64,000 nt of DNA from the NCBI GenBank assembly GCA_963971405.1, contig OZ020491.1, positions 31,051,019 through 31,115,018 on the forward strand, given 5' to 3'. Below the pieces are notes generated by a model. The model worked only from the letters and a program-made list of their open reading frames with translations. It ran no database searches and was not told the DNA's origin. Position numbers and translations under genes: made by a program. Origin of the DNA: Psococerastis gibbosa. Taxonomy: Eukaryota > Arthropoda > Insecta > Psocodea > Psocidae. How positions within the stretch are numbered: position 1 is the stretch's first letter; each line of letters opens with the position of its first letter. Below, in pieces: positions 1-11,200 of this stretch.

Positions 1-1233
1 GGACTTGCTGTCGCAATGGTCAACTTCGATGATGCGGTGTATGTAGCAACTGAGACAGGTTCTCTTCATAGATTTATCATATATTTGTGCAAAGATTTAA
101 AAACTGTCCTAACACAGAAACATATATCGCGAATAATTGAAAATATAAATAACAATAATAGTATTCTCCTGGAATTGGAGTATTTAAATCCAAATTTAGA
201 TATATCATTAGTTGAAGTAATTGATAAAACCAGTTCATCGGCAAAAATTAGGGCCAACCCCTACCAAAGAACCTATTGTGGAGAAGTAGAGGTGTTTTAC
301 ACTGAAATTAATTCTATTCCTTCCTTTAATAATAGCATAGACTTATATGAACTAATACGAATAGGCCTCACCGGGGTATTAAGAAACCTCTGGCTATACC
401 AATCAAATATTATTGATGAATTTCAATCATTGTTGGAATTCAGTGCACAGAATTTGACATTTTCAGATATATCAGCTGAATCTAATTATGTATCAAGTAT
501 AGATGCGACAGATTCTGTGTGCTATGGCAAAGTATTCCTTGCAAGCAAATGCTGGAATAAAAGCTCAGAGTCAATTTTTGTGCCCGATTGCCAATATATT
601 AAAGATATTCGTCTGGTGAATGTTGTAAGCAATATTTTAAAAACGGGAAAAATTGAATCTGTACCAGGTGACAGTAATGTTTGGCAGAAATATTTGGGTA
701 AATGGCCCTTTGAAGACATTGATGCCCTTCCATCAGTATTCAGTGGCTCAGCAGATCACTTAATAGGAGTCAAAACCTATAATTTAGGTAAAACGTGGCC
801 TTCTGTGAAAGCAAATGTTATATCTTATAGAGAGGAAGCTTCCGGCAGTATAACTTCAGTTGCGGTAAGCGTTCTAGGTAAAGACGCATTGAAAGTATCA
901 GTAGAAACGAAAAGACAGTTCAAGCATGCAATATTGGATTTGAAACAGGTTATTAGTGGCAATGTAGTCGGAACATTTATGAATTCTCAGAATATGGTTG
1001 AGTCGTTTTCTGTACCTATTAGAGGAATAATGACAAATTTGATGTATTTGGGGTCACTACCCCCTGAAATTGAGATAAATGCTGATAATAGTTTTACATT
1101 TCGTACACAGTTAAAACGTGATTGGATAAAATCATATGAGCCTGAAATTTTTGCCACTAATATGGGATTGATCGAGTCATCTTTTCTTGCATACGCAGAA
1201 GATGAAGAGTTTGTTGCGATTGATGAATTATAG
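1..1233 (+). CDS. Secreted propeller-like family protein, copy A (C-terminal part)
   Basis: The reading frame is open from the first base, so the gene begins upstream of the window; the first ATG at 16 is internal. It aligns throughout with the C-terminal two thirds of the gene at 8344-10356: the last propeller-like strand pair, an 'NPNLDIS' segment, a conserved 'YCGE' motif, paired cysteines around 'SVCYGK', then 'GKTWP', 'ISYREEASG', and a C-terminal block ending 'LPPEIEINADNS'. No frameshift or internal stop is seen over 410 codons. No domain was recognised by name; the role is unknown, and extracellular location is inferred from the signal peptides of its relatives. It ends in an acidic tail that the other copies lack. 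Confidence 0.75.
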   Translation, partial: GLAVAMVNFDDAVYVATETGSLHRFIIYLCKDLKTVLTQKHISRIIENINNNNSILLELEYLNPNLDISLVEVIDKTSSSAKIRANPYQRTYCGEVEVFYTEINSIPSFNNSIDLYELIRIGLTGVLRNLWLYQSNIIDEFQSLLEFSAQNLTFSDISAESNYVSSIDATDSVCYGKVFLASKCWNKSSESIFVPDCQYIKDIRLVNVVSNILKTGKIESVPGDSNVWQKYLGKWPFEDIDALPSVFSGSADHLIGVKTYNLGKTWPSVKANVISYREEASGSITSVAVSVLGKDALKVSVETKRQFKHAILDLKQVISGNVVGTFMNSQNMVESFSVPIRGIMTNLMYLGSLPPEIEINADNSFTFRTQLKRDWIKSYEPEIFATNMGLIESSFLAYAEDEEFVAIDEL

Positions 1234-1933
1234 TAGACCTACACTATATAATTAACGGTTAATTGAACTTATATTGTCTGAAAGTCATTAGTCACTGAAC
1301 AATTAAGGTGAAGCCCAATGTCCGGGGAAGAAGGTGACTCAACAGTACAGCAGCCAATGTAAGTCAAACAAACCCTTTTTTAAATAATATCACGCCGTTG
1401 CCTTTAACCTATGCCAATAAGTTCATACTATATATTTCGACGAATATTGTGTATGCTTTACAGGGTAACATAATTGGGCCAATGCTCTTCTTCTTTAGTC
1501 AAAATCTATGGATTGCTTTGCAGGAAGTCGTTCCTTCTTTTTTTCCATTCTCATTGAACCTGAGAACATTTATGTCCTCAATGGTGTTTATTACGACAAT
1601 AATCAAGGAGTCCATCTTGTCTTATTAAATGTGCCCCACAGGATTTCCTATGTATTATAAAAAATGTAGTTAATATATTTATACCGTTTATATTATTATC
1701 GTATATCCTTTGGTGCATAAACTTGATTGTGATGCTAGATGAATGATAAATGATACTTATGTTTTAATGTGATGCTATTATATTAAAATTTTAATTACCT
1801 TATATAAGACTAGTCTGATTTGATGGAATCGGCCAGTATTTTCATGGTGATTGTTAATAGGCCTACTATTTTTTAGGCCTTATGAAGCATCAGTTGTTTT
1901 TTATGCGCTTATTAAACATAACAACAAACAGAA
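1234..1933. other. Non-coding AT-rich stretch downstream of copy A
   Basis: No convincing gene. Bases about 1281-1325 resemble one arm of the hairpin at 52882-52994 (shared 'GAACAATTA' and 'GAAG..CCA.TGTC' blocks), so a diverged copy of that element lies about 50 bp after the stop codon. The ORF at 1398-1628 has no recognisable features. Confidence 0.5.
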
Positions 1934-2791
1934 AGAACCGGTCCGAGTTTACTCGAACATGCTTTCCAATTTATCAAAATTAGTAGATAGAGAAAATGAG
2001 TAATTTCATGGTAAATAATTATCCTATGGTTAAATTTCCGATATCTCGGGGGGGGGGGGGTGTCCACCTGACGTCACTCGTCACTGGTGGTGAGGTAAAT
2101 TCTAGATAGGTCAGACCAACACATTACCACACAGCAATACTGGCAGGGCACGCAATGCATTTGAGCGTGAATTTTCTATCATTTTTTCAAAAACATTTTT
2201 TTGTATAAAACCAAATATGTTTTTGGGAAAGCAACCTGTCCGGTTTCGTTACTCAATTTAACACCTAAAACATACCTGAAGGAAGAAATCATCGATAGAA
2301 AGGTATCGCAGAAAAATTATTTTTTAGTCATTTTTCATTAAAATTTAGTCATTTTTATTTTTTTACCCCCAGAAGCAAACTATCAAGGGGCAAGCGACCC
2401 CCCGCATTTTATCAACATTAATAACAACTACAATATATGTGAATTTAAAAGAAATCGTTGGAGCCGTTTTTGGGAAATAATTTATTTAGTCGTTTTTTTT
2501 GAAGTTTTTTGAAAATAAAACCCCCCCAAATTGAGTTAGCCCAAAATAAAAAAAAATGATCCCGAGGTATGATTTTTGTAAACCTACATGCCGATTTTCA
2601 TCAAAATCGACCGAGTAGTTTGCCCGGAAATTGACGAACAGACAGACCGACAGACAGACATTTCGTAAAAAACACTTTTTTGGGTTCCTGGGACCTTAAA
2701 ACATATGAATCCGTTGAAATCTCGGAATCGAAAATTTCGACCGTCACAAAGCTTTCCTTATAGGCCTACTACGTATAAATTGGAAAGCAAT
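1934..2791 (+). repeat. Dispersed repeat family R1, copy 1 (~0.86 kb)
   Basis: Begins AGAACCGGTCCGAGTTTAC and ends ...TAAATTGGAAAGCAAT. Further copies lie at 45571-46456, 48592-48650 (fragment) and 48836-48894 joined to 50878-51645. A short inverted motif, GCTTTCCAATTTAT near the left end and its complement at the right end, suggests a non-autonomous DNA element. The interior carries a G-run (13 G at 2048-2060 here), a 'CATCAAAATCGACCG' segment and a GACAGACCGACAGACAGACA stretch. The class of element is not established. Confidence 0.8.
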
Positions 2792-3099
2792 AAATTCATT
2801 CCACTTCGAACGTATATTTATTACAGGTAGGCCCTTTATTTTTTATTTATTTTTTATGAACGTTTTGCTTCCAGACACTGCTTTAATAATGTCTGTTATA
2901 ATTAGTACGTATTGTTTCCGTATGAATTATGCCCGCTCGCAAACTGAAAATGAACGTTTCAAAGCTGAAGATACTACATTAGGCTACTGCATAATAGTAA
3001 TACCACATAGCGAACAGTCTAATCTTTTTTTTTTTAATAAGAATTACGCCTCTTTTCATATGTTCAGCGATCAGCCATTCCCGAATTTTGTTGTTGTTG

Positions 3100-3470
3100 T
3101 TGTTGTTTCCCACGCATGCTTTCAGCATTTCTGCTTTAAGCAACCCTGTCAGCCTGGCGGGGGGATTGAGTCTGTTTATTGACTTGAGGCACCCTAAGGG
3201 CAGACTCTTCACCTCGGAGAAAAGGGGTGTTGACAGACAGGTGGACCTCCTGATTATAGTGGATTCCGAACTTGGGGAACATGGTAAAGTCACACGATTA
3301 AATTGGAGGTGACCAGAGCTCGACACGCACGTAGACTGACAGGCGCTGCCTCAGCACGTTATCATGTCCCACCATGTTCCCCTGCCCACGCTATGTACAC
3401 TACCAAGTTTGCCGCAGATTGAAACATGCTCTGCTCTCATGGATTCAATATGGTAAGGACGTAATTCACG
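3100..3470 (+). repeat. Dispersed repeat family R3, copy 1
   Basis: Starts near TTTCAGCATTTCTGCTTTAAGC and continues through 'GCCTGGCGGGGGGA' to about 3470. A second copy is at 47818-48590, where it is split by a 340-bp MITE. Copy 1 is the uninterrupted (empty-site) version: CTGTCAGCCTGG where copy 2 has CTGTAA...TAAGCCTGG. Poly-T and GTT-repeat tracts precede it. ORFs crossing it are not credible genes. Confidence 0.7.
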
Positions 3471-3924
3471 AATGAATATTGAGCTTTTATTCATTGACAG
3501 TGACCTGGGGAAAACTACTGGTAATTTAAATAATTAAGTGCTATGGAATTAGTAAGATTTGGAAATGGATAGTTATCTACTAGGATTTGGGCCTACACAT
3601 AGGTTGAGCGGAGAATATTTTCCTTTTATTTCGAGTTATAAACTTCTAATTTCCTTTTCCCAGTCCACGTCTCCGGCAACTGGACTATTCTAAATAGTTA
3701 CAAGTTGAATAAAAAAGAAACAAAATGTGAAGGAGGAAAAAGTTCACCACGCCACGGTATGCCTTATACCAGTTTTACCATGTAATTTATTATGGCATTT
3801 ATTATGCTTGGAAAAGAAATATCTGGCAGTGATGGTGTAGGCCGTTAAGGGCTCATAATTAAAAAAAAAAGCTAAGTCGATTGCTATTAGTGACGGTGAC
3901 GGTCACAAATAATATACCAAATTG

Positions 3925-4301
3925 CAGGGACGCCGAGTTTTAAAACTCAGGGGGGAGGGGGGGGGGCAAGAAAGTATTAAGAAAATGCATTGGCAAATGG
4001 ATACTTAAAATGCAGAAAATGTTGACCAACGTACACTCGCTCTTTCTATAAAATTATTGACTATAAAGTCTTTATGTCAAGGTTTGGTGCCGCGTCTTCA
4101 TCCTCTTCATTGTGAATGCTCTTGATTGCCATGACATCTCTCTGTATCTACGGGTGATCGCATGAAATTCTTTAGGCGGCGGAAAGCGGAGAACGAAAGC
4201 TCAGACGTGCAAGTCGACAAATAAATAAACTGCACTAAGGGCTCTTTACTGCCCCCCAGAAACCGTGCCTCCCCCCCCCCCCCCCCAACACGGCGTCCGT
4301 G
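3925..4301. mobile_element. hAT-type MITE (377 bp)
   Basis: Terminal inverted repeats CAGGGACGCCG / CACGGACGCCG (right end read as reverse complement) are flanked by a perfect 8-bp target duplication CCAAATTG at 3917-3924 and 4302-4309. A G-run lies just inside the left end and a C-run of about 16 just inside the right end. No coding capacity. Confidence 0.85.
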
Positions 4302-4401
4302 CCAAATTGTACAGGAGTATTTCTGCTAAGCTAAAACATTTTAATATCTCTACAATAGATATCATGTGAAATACGACTTTGTAGAACAAATGCGTTCGCG
4401 G

Positions 4402-4563
4402 CAGGGACGGATCCTTGGGGGGGGGGGGGCGAAATAGCTTTATACTAGATAGAATGGACTTTTGAAGGAAATGAAGAGAAATTGTTACTCATGTAAGGGA
4501 AACGCGATATTTTTCAGGTCACCGCCCCCCCCCCCCCGAAAACGTTTTCTGAAACCGTCCCTG
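4402..4563. mobile_element. hAT-type MITE (162 bp)
   Basis: Ends CAGGGACGGATCC / CAGGGACGGTTTC, flanked by perfect 8-bp duplication GTTCGCGG at 4394-4401 and 4564-4571. G12 follows the left end and C14 precedes the right end, the same layout as the element 100 bp upstream. Confidence 0.87.
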
Positions 4564-5053
4564 GTTCGCGGGGTGCCCCAAGAGAGGGCTTTATAGGCAT
4601 AACTCCATTGGGTTGGCTTCGTTACAAAATGAAACAAAATCCATACGTCAATTTATTTATGTTAGTAGTAGGTAGTGGTTTATTATATTTAATTATTAAT
4701 TAAAATTATATTTTGGAGTGCCACTGCTCGAAGATAGTTCGATAAGCGGAAGCTTGAGGTTGATAATATAATTATTTATTAATTTTCTCATTATGTTGCA
4801 CCTTGTCCGGGGTTAGGCTACTAGACAAGGAAAAAAAAAAGAAAAAAACTTAAGCATGTGTTGACAACTATATGAGAAACATAGATTTGGCATAGAAAGA
4901 TATATAACTTATTGAAAATTGAAAATCATTTACTTATGTTATTCAAGTGTATTGTACAATTTATAGGGCAGTTTTGCATTTTTAAAGGGGGGACCCATTA
5001 GGACTCGTTCCCAGGAAGGGCCCCCTTCAAATTCAACAAATTTAAACTAAAGG

Positions 5054-5415
5054 TTGGAGGCTTTCGAAATGTGGTGCTATAGGAGAATGTTGAAAATATC
5101 TTGGAGTGAACACATAACGAATGAAGAGGTACTTCAAAGGATAAATGATAAAAGATCCCTAATTACCTCCATTTCGGTGAGAAGAGCAAAATGGATGGGT
5201 CACCTGATCAGACAGGAAGGGTTCTTAAGCACCATAATAGAAGGCACAATCGAAGGCACCAATGTAGGAGGGTGAACAAGGAAGGCGTACGCAGAAGACG
5301 TCAAGAAAGATATGAGATGCGGAACCTACCTGGAACTCAAGAGAACGGCCCAAGACAGGGAGGAGTGGAGAAGGAAGTGGAAAGATTTGCTGCAAACCAA
5401 TCGCTAGATTGCAAC
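5054..5415 (+). pseudogene. Non-LTR retrotransposon C-terminal relic
   Basis: The translation shows the carboxy end typical of endonuclease/reverse-transcriptase ORFs: 'EMWCYRRMLKISW', 'NEEVL', 'RRAKWMGHLIR', then after a frameshift near 5270 'KRTAQDREEWRRKW' and a stop at about 5408. Only the last ~120 codons survive (5'-truncated insertion), followed by an A-rich tail with a run of A at 5453-5470. No functional product expected. Confidence 0.8.
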
Positions 5416-6104
5416 TACAGAAGAAGAAACTAAAATAAACCTACCTACAATTTAAAAAAAAAAAAAAAAACATTAAAAAAACTAAATAGAGTTGGAGCTG
5501 ATCAAAATAGCCTAGCAAACAATGTTAGGAGTATTACATAATAGTTTACAATATTCTTCAAAAATAAAAAGTTAAGAAATATCGTTACTTTGTAATATGC
5601 ATTTTTCTAGTATGTTTGTGGCCTATTAGGATTACGATAATTATGTTTGAATTAGTAATTACTTCTTTTGAAATTTTTTGTAGTAGGGGTAGATTGAAAG
5701 TTTTCTGGTACAATATTAAATAATGAGACAAACAAGTAATTGTAGATAGATAAAGTTGAATGTAGCAGGGGAAAAATTAATGCAAAGAGATCGCGGGTCC
5801 AATTCCTGTTCTGTCCAGTTTTTTATCTATGCTTTCCTGTCTTCTGTCAAAAAATACCAAGTTAATTTAATTCTGTGTAGCAGATAGCCTTGAATACGGT
5901 AATGACCTGACCGCTTTTCTGAAGTATGGGAGAGATGACGTCGTAACAAGCTTAACCGCAATTCTAATGACACAGACCACAATCTTTGGCTAGTTATCTG
6001 ACATTGCATTGCTTATTCACCGGTTAAAAACTACGATACTAAAATATAGCTTGTATGTAAAACGTTGCATTGGCGTTACATAGCTAAAAAGAACATCTGT
6101 ATTA

Positions 6105-6266
6105 GGCGGGTATTCCATATACGTCAATCGTCAACGAAAAATTGAAAAATGACGTTTTAGCAGACATTAAAGACATACTAAAAATTCTGCTACCACGTCA
6201 ATTTACGTCATTTTGACGTCATTTTTCAATTTTTCGTTGACGTTGTACGTATGTGGAATGGGCACC
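6105..6266. mobile_element. Harbinger-like MITE (162 bp), near-palindromic
   Basis: Termini GGCGGGTATTCCA / GGTGCCCATTCCA extend into a TIR of about 50 bp including CGTCAACGAAAAATTG on both sides. Flanked by 3-bp duplication TTA at 6102-6104 and 6267-6269, the TWA type of PIF/Harbinger elements. It would fold into a long hairpin. A related terminus occurs at 59686-59863. Confidence 0.78.
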
Positions 6267-7589
6267 TTATCAGTATACTAACTTCGGATTTTCATTTGGA
6301 AAGTCAATTCAAATTAATCAGGAATAAAAGTTGCTATGATACAGAGAATAGGCCTATCAGTATGGCGACTATTTTTAATCTTAACCTGGGATTAAAAATA
6401 TAAGCAATACAATACAGTACAAGACAATATATATTTCAGTTAAATAGTACAGTACAAGAAAATCGTCAGAAATTGTCAAAATCAGGTTCTGTCATTGTCA
6501 TTGCTCATGTGCTAGTGCCTCAGTGACAGGAAGAGAAACACCATCTTACATTAAATAAAATATGCTATGCTTATAAAATTTGGTATAGAATTCACAATAC
6601 CGTGTGCCACATTTTATTATAACTATTTTTTGTAGTTAGAAGATTCGAGTTAGTATTACAGTGTTGGACCTTGGTTGTTTCTTGGGCGAGGCGAAGCTTC
6701 AACATGGCACCCCCCTACGTTTTTAAGGAGCTGGGGGATTTAAGGCCCTGTAGGTACATATTATATACTTCGGTCGCGATTTTCTGTTCTTATTATTTGC
6801 ATATATTATCAGGCAAAAGTTTCATGTTGCGCAAAATTTTAAATTAAAATTAGATTGTCTAAACTTCCCTTCCGGTCATTTTGGCGCCCTTCAGGGTGCC
6901 TGCACGGTTAGGCACAAGCCATGCTCGCGCCTAGCCCTAGATCCAGCAATGTAGTATTAAAAGATACAAGATATTCCATGACATTTGTTTGAAATATTTT
7001 TTCGAATCTGTACCACCGGACGATAATACAAATTTGTGTTCATGAATTAATAAAAAAACATTTTCTATCTAGGCTATGCTTTCTGCAGAATCATATTTTT
7101 GCATATTTAACCTTCTCCATTCCTAGTATAGTAGTTCCCTATACCTAGTTGAGTTGATATAATCACGCCATTTTCGAAATGTATAGAATGGTACCATATA
7201 TTTCCAGACCGAAGTAATGCAATGTTTGCTATCTCCATCAACCGCAAGGCGCGGTTTGTACATCTGGCTGTAAAATGCTAAATACATCAATGTATACATC
7301 ATGTATATGTACAAATGATGGATTAATATTAAATTAAATTGAACATTGATGACTTCATAGACGTAAATGACGCGACAATGACGAGGCTCGTTCCCGAAAT
7401 GGGATCAGTCGAGCTAACGCCTGTTACAATTTCAATTGTAAACATGTTAAAGCTTGTTCACTGTCGCATATAGTCGGTGATAGGTTGATGTTGACGAGAG
7501 AACCACATTATCAAATGCAGAAATTGTTTTGTGGGCACGACTTCTCTTCTCAGAGCCAATCTGGTATAGAAGATGCAACTGTTTTGCCA

Positions 7590-7750
7590 ACACCTGCCGG
7601 CATCATCTTCAGTGGGATTGCGTAGACATCTAAGATTGTATAAGATACAATCTACGCAGATCCACTGAAGAAGTCGACCACAGATGTTGACGAAACTTTT
7701 GTAAATACGCTTTTAGAACGACCACGGTTTACCATTCCGGATTCTACTGT
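7590..7750 (+). repeat. Penelope-like repeat with inverted 5' copy
   Basis: Contains CCACTGAAGAAGTC followed at close distance by GACGAAAC and a conserved 'GACCACGG...CCGGATTCT' tail, matching copies at 42640-42800 and 49760-49890. An inverted piece (CTTCAGTGG...GCGTAGA) lies at 7609-7627, forming a hairpin with 7660-7680. Order and spacing of CTGA.GA and GAAAC resemble the degenerate hammerhead motif of Penelope-like element ends; the assignment is tentative. Confidence 0.45.
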
Positions 7751-8343
7751 TTTGTCACTGAATTAAGTTCGTAAAAAATAACAAACAGTGAAGGTCCCGT
7801 AAGGTTGTCACAGTGACTTATAACATTGCAACTTCCTTTCTCCCCAAAACAAAACCACGGACTTCCAACATCAAATCGAATTACAGCATGGAAACAAACA
7901 AAGTAGCCGACAGACTGTTCCCCAAGTTCTCACACTAATAATTAGGCTCAAACCTCATTCTGGTAGCTGAATCTAATTATATCAAAATTTAACTAACTTA
8001 CGTAATAAACACCAACTACAACAATCTTGTTTCGTTCCCATTATCGAAAAGGTTACCGTGAATTTACACCGTTAAATTTTTTCAGTTAGCTGGTTTGGGA
8101 CATACTTAAGCCGTCAGTGACCAGTTCGGCTTCGGAAATTTCTCGGACCCCCAGTGAACACCTTATTATTCCACAGCACCACACACTTCTTGAGCACTCT
8201 GCGGAACAGAAAAATTCATAGTTCGAAAGAATAGTAAAATATTTATTTAATAAGCAAATTACAAGTAAGTTATTTACTATAATTAGTGGCTACAACACAA
8301 AAGATGTAGGCTACATTCAAAGGTTCAGCTTATTGAAGATAAA

Positions 8344-10356
8344 ATGAATAAAAGTCTCCTCGTATTCCTCCTTTTTATCGTTAATGTTTGCGTTTCACAG
8401 CAAAGTATAAAGAATGAGTTGTATAATGTGAAATTGATCGATAAAATAGAATCGGAGATAGGGACAATGGTGAAATTTCAGGATCATGTATACTTCAGCT
8501 CTAATAAATACATCTATGCTTATTCTCTGTCAACGAATAAAATTACAAATATTGCACATGACATGTTTACTATCGAAGGGGCAAACCTTGAAATGACCGT
8601 ACTTAACAATGTGCTTTATGTAGTGTCTCCTGATGCTGTCTTATACGAGCATGCATCAATAAAGTCTGGTTTTAGCATTGTTACGTCTGAATGCCGGGGA
8701 AATATATACAAGACACACAAAATAACATCTTTCATTCGACTTGTTATTTTTGAAGGTGGTACCGGAGAAGGAGCAATCTGTTCGTATGATATTGTGAAGA
8801 GGAGACCAATCAAATTGAAGGCTGCTAATCAAACTATATTCGCCATGCAAGGCATGTTTATGAGTATCTATTTTGGCTTAAACGACAGACTAATTGAACT
8901 TACCCTTTGCAGTGCCGAATTCCAACAAGTTGCACCAATTTATGAATTCATTACCTCGCTTGCGTCACTAGATTCCCGAAGTGAATTATACATGGGTGTC
9001 TATAAAAAGGGGCTTTACAATTTATCCGCTATGACAAGAAATGTCAAAAATGTTTGCAATATGACAAGAGGAGACTTTATTATTGGTGTGACAATAATAA
9101 AAAATATTGTTTACTACTCTGAAAATAATCTTCTCAACAAATATGATGTTGAAAGTGAGAAATGTACTTCGATTCATGAATCAGAATGGAAGATTAGTGC
9201 TTTTATAATTCTTGACAATGCCATATTCGTAGGAACTGAAGCAGGAAATTTTTATGAGTTATCGATTTGCAGAGAGCTGAAAAAAGTTATAATACACTCA
9301 CACATAGTACTAGTAATCAATGACATAACGGATGATAATAATATTTTATTGGAATTGGAGTATATAAATCCGAACTTAGATATAACATTAATCGACGTTG
9401 TGAATAAAACCAAATCGTCGGCCACAATAAGAGCTAAGCCAAGCCAAAGTGAGTACTGTGGAGAAGTTAAAGTCTTATATCAAGTGATGGAAAATATTCC
9501 TGACGATAGTATTGATTTGCATGAATTGATTCGGAAGGGTATAAAAGGCGTAGTAAAACAGGAATTGAATAACAAAGAGGTTAAATTTCAAGGCGTAATA
9601 GAAAATATTGACTACCAGTTATTGGAGTTTTCAAACATTTCAGTTACTCTTGCCACTGATGCTGTTCTGGACAAGACATCAACCACTGAGTCTGTTTGCT
9701 ATGGGAAAATATTCCATTCAAGTTCTTGTAGGAATTCAAGCTCTAATACAATCTTTGTGCCAGATTGTAAATATAACAAAGAAGTTACGATAAAAAATGA
9801 AATTGGTAAAATTTTGAAAATGAAAAAATCAGAGCAAAATGTGCTTGTTGATTGGCACAAGGATTTGGGTAATTGGCCCCTTGTTGGAATGGAAAATACT
9901 GATGTTTTTAACCGACCATTAGAGAAACAACCCAAAACCGTTTATTTAGGGAAACTCTGGCCCAATAATTTGGATGATTTCATTTCTCGGGAAGAAGTTT
10001 CAGCGGGAAGAGTAAAATCTGTGGCAGTAACAGTTCTAGGGGCCAGCTCAGACGCTTTGAATATTTCTGTAGAATCAAAAAGTTCGTTGCTACATGTAGT
10101 ATTAGACTTGGAGCAAACTATTGGCGGCTACGTTCTGGTGCAGTATGTCGAGCATAGTGGCGTTACAGACAGTTTGTCATCTTATGAAGTTAAAATAAAT
10201 GTCAAAGATATCATATTACGATTGCGATCTTTGGATTTGTTACCTCCTGAGATTGGAATTAATGCTGATAACACTGTAACTTTTAAAACTAAATTAAAAC
10301 GCATATGGAAGCGAACTTATAGGCCCGAGAATAAGTACACTAAGGGTATTTTTTAG
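8344..10356 (+). CDS. Secreted propeller-like family protein, copy B (intact, 670 aa)
   Basis: Single uninterrupted exon. Residues 1-18 form a signal peptide (hydrophobic core 'LLVFLLFIVNVCV' ending before QQ), so the product should enter the secretory pathway. Residues ~20-320 carry six or seven ~45-residue units of the form hydrophobic-strand, 'xxVYFSSNKYIYAYS' or 'NVLYVVS', consistent with a beta-propeller. Residues ~330-380 hold 'INPNLDITLI' and 'EYCGEVKVLY'; ~430-670 hold a cysteine pair region (SVCYGK, VPDCKY), 'LGKLWP', 'SREEVSAGRVKSVAV', 'VVLDLEQTIGG' and 'LLPPEIGINADN'. Several N-x-S/T sites occur. The same blocks recur in the other three copies. No named family was recognised; catalytic residues are not apparent, so a binding or structural secreted role is only a guess. 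Confidence 0.85.
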   Translation: MNKSLLVFLLFIVNVCVSQQSIKNELYNVKLIDKIESEIGTMVKFQDHVYFSSNKYIYAYSLSTNKITNIAHDMFTIEGANLEMTVLNNVLYVVSPDAVLYEHASIKSGFSIVTSECRGNIYKTHKITSFIRLVIFEGGTGEGAICSYDIVKRRPIKLKAANQTIFAMQGMFMSIYFGLNDRLIELTLCSAEFQQVAPIYEFITSLASLDSRSELYMGVYKKGLYNLSAMTRNVKNVCNMTRGDFIIGVTIIKNIVYYSENNLLNKYDVESEKCTSIHESEWKISAFIILDNAIFVGTEAGNFYELSICRELKKVIIHSHIVLVINDITDDNNILLELEYINPNLDITLIDVVNKTKSSATIRAKPSQSEYCGEVKVLYQVMENIPDDSIDLHELIRKGIKGVVKQELNNKEVKFQGVIENIDYQLLEFSNISVTLATDAVLDKTSTTESVCYGKIFHSSSCRNSSSNTIFVPDCKYNKEVTIKNEIGKILKMKKSEQNVLVDWHKDLGNWPLVGMENTDVFNRPLEKQPKTVYLGKLWPNNLDDFISREEVSAGRVKSVAVTVLGASSDALNISVESKSSLLHVVLDLEQTIGGYVLVQYVEHSGVTDSLSSYEVKINVKDIILRLRSLDLLPPEIGINADNTVTFKTKLKRIWKRTYRPENKYTKGIF

Positions 10357-10439
10357 TGTTGCTTGCAGATTCTATTGTTATGGAAGCTATAATAGGATTA
10401 TGTCAGCTTGTGTTAACGTAAGAGTAATTGACCTATTGG

Positions 10440-11200
10440 TAAGAATGCTGATTTGAGCTGATAAGGCAACGCATGTCTCAAAGACTGATCCAATCTTAAA
10501 ACTAACTAATGCGATCTACTCCAGTCTTGAAAGTGAAAAGAAGCCAATTGCCTTCTTCTTAGACCTTGAAAAGGTTTTCGATGTGGTTAACCACAATATT
10601 CTATTGAGAAAACTCAAAAATGAATTTGGAATATCTGGAACAGCACTTAAGCTTTGTGAAAGCTATCCAAATGACAGGTATCAGTGTGTACGGATTGGAG
10701 AAGTTATTAGCGGTTATGAAAAAGTATGTTGTGGAGTCCCGCAAGGAACAGTGCTTGGCCCAATTCTTTTTATTCCATATATAAATAGCCTGAAATATTT
10801 GCCTTTGTTACAGGGCAATTATTTTGCTATGCTGATGACACTGTAATTTATTGTACTGGAAAACATGGAATGAATCTTTCTTTAACGCAAATCATGCCTT
10901 AATTATAATTAATAAATGGCTCTCATATAACAAATAAAGCCTAGTGCTCAATGTTGAGAAGACTAATTTCGTATGTTTCAGCTACACTAAAGCGAGACAG
11001 CCTCCAACAGATAAAGTCATACAGATACACGAGCCTGACTGCTTAGGGGTAGAATTTAATTGTTCATCTATCACTAGAGTAAAATCAGTAAAATATTTAG
11101 GAATGTTAATTGACCAACATATAACATGGTCCGAACAGGTAAGACAAACGTCTATGCGACTTAGAAGAACGATAGGCTATACATTTTTAGACTATTGAGA
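10440..11200 (+). pseudogene. Non-LTR retrotransposon reverse transcriptase relic
   Basis: Conceptual translation in shifting frames gives reverse-transcriptase blocks in order: 'AFFLDLEKVFDVVNHNILL' (motif A), 'VPQGTVLGPILF' (motif B), 'CYADDTVIY' (motif C, in a different frame near 10825-10855), then 'SVKYLGMLIDQHITW'. At least two frameshifts and a stop break the frame. It lies less than 100 bp after copy B and is not part of that gene. Confidence 0.85.

Larger units (their letters stand above)
5416..8343. other. Intergenic stretch before copy B
   Basis: AT-rich, with no convincing gene on either strand; short ORFs at 5827-6009 and 7123-7314 have no recognisable features. It contains a Harbinger-like MITE (6105-6266) and an inverted Penelope-like repeat (7590-7750). 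Bases about 5785-5815 hold a tRNA B-box-like string (GCGGGTCCAATTCC), possibly a decayed SINE. The last 300 bp before 8344 presumably include the promoter of copy B, but no clear TATA box was chosen. Confidence 0.5.
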
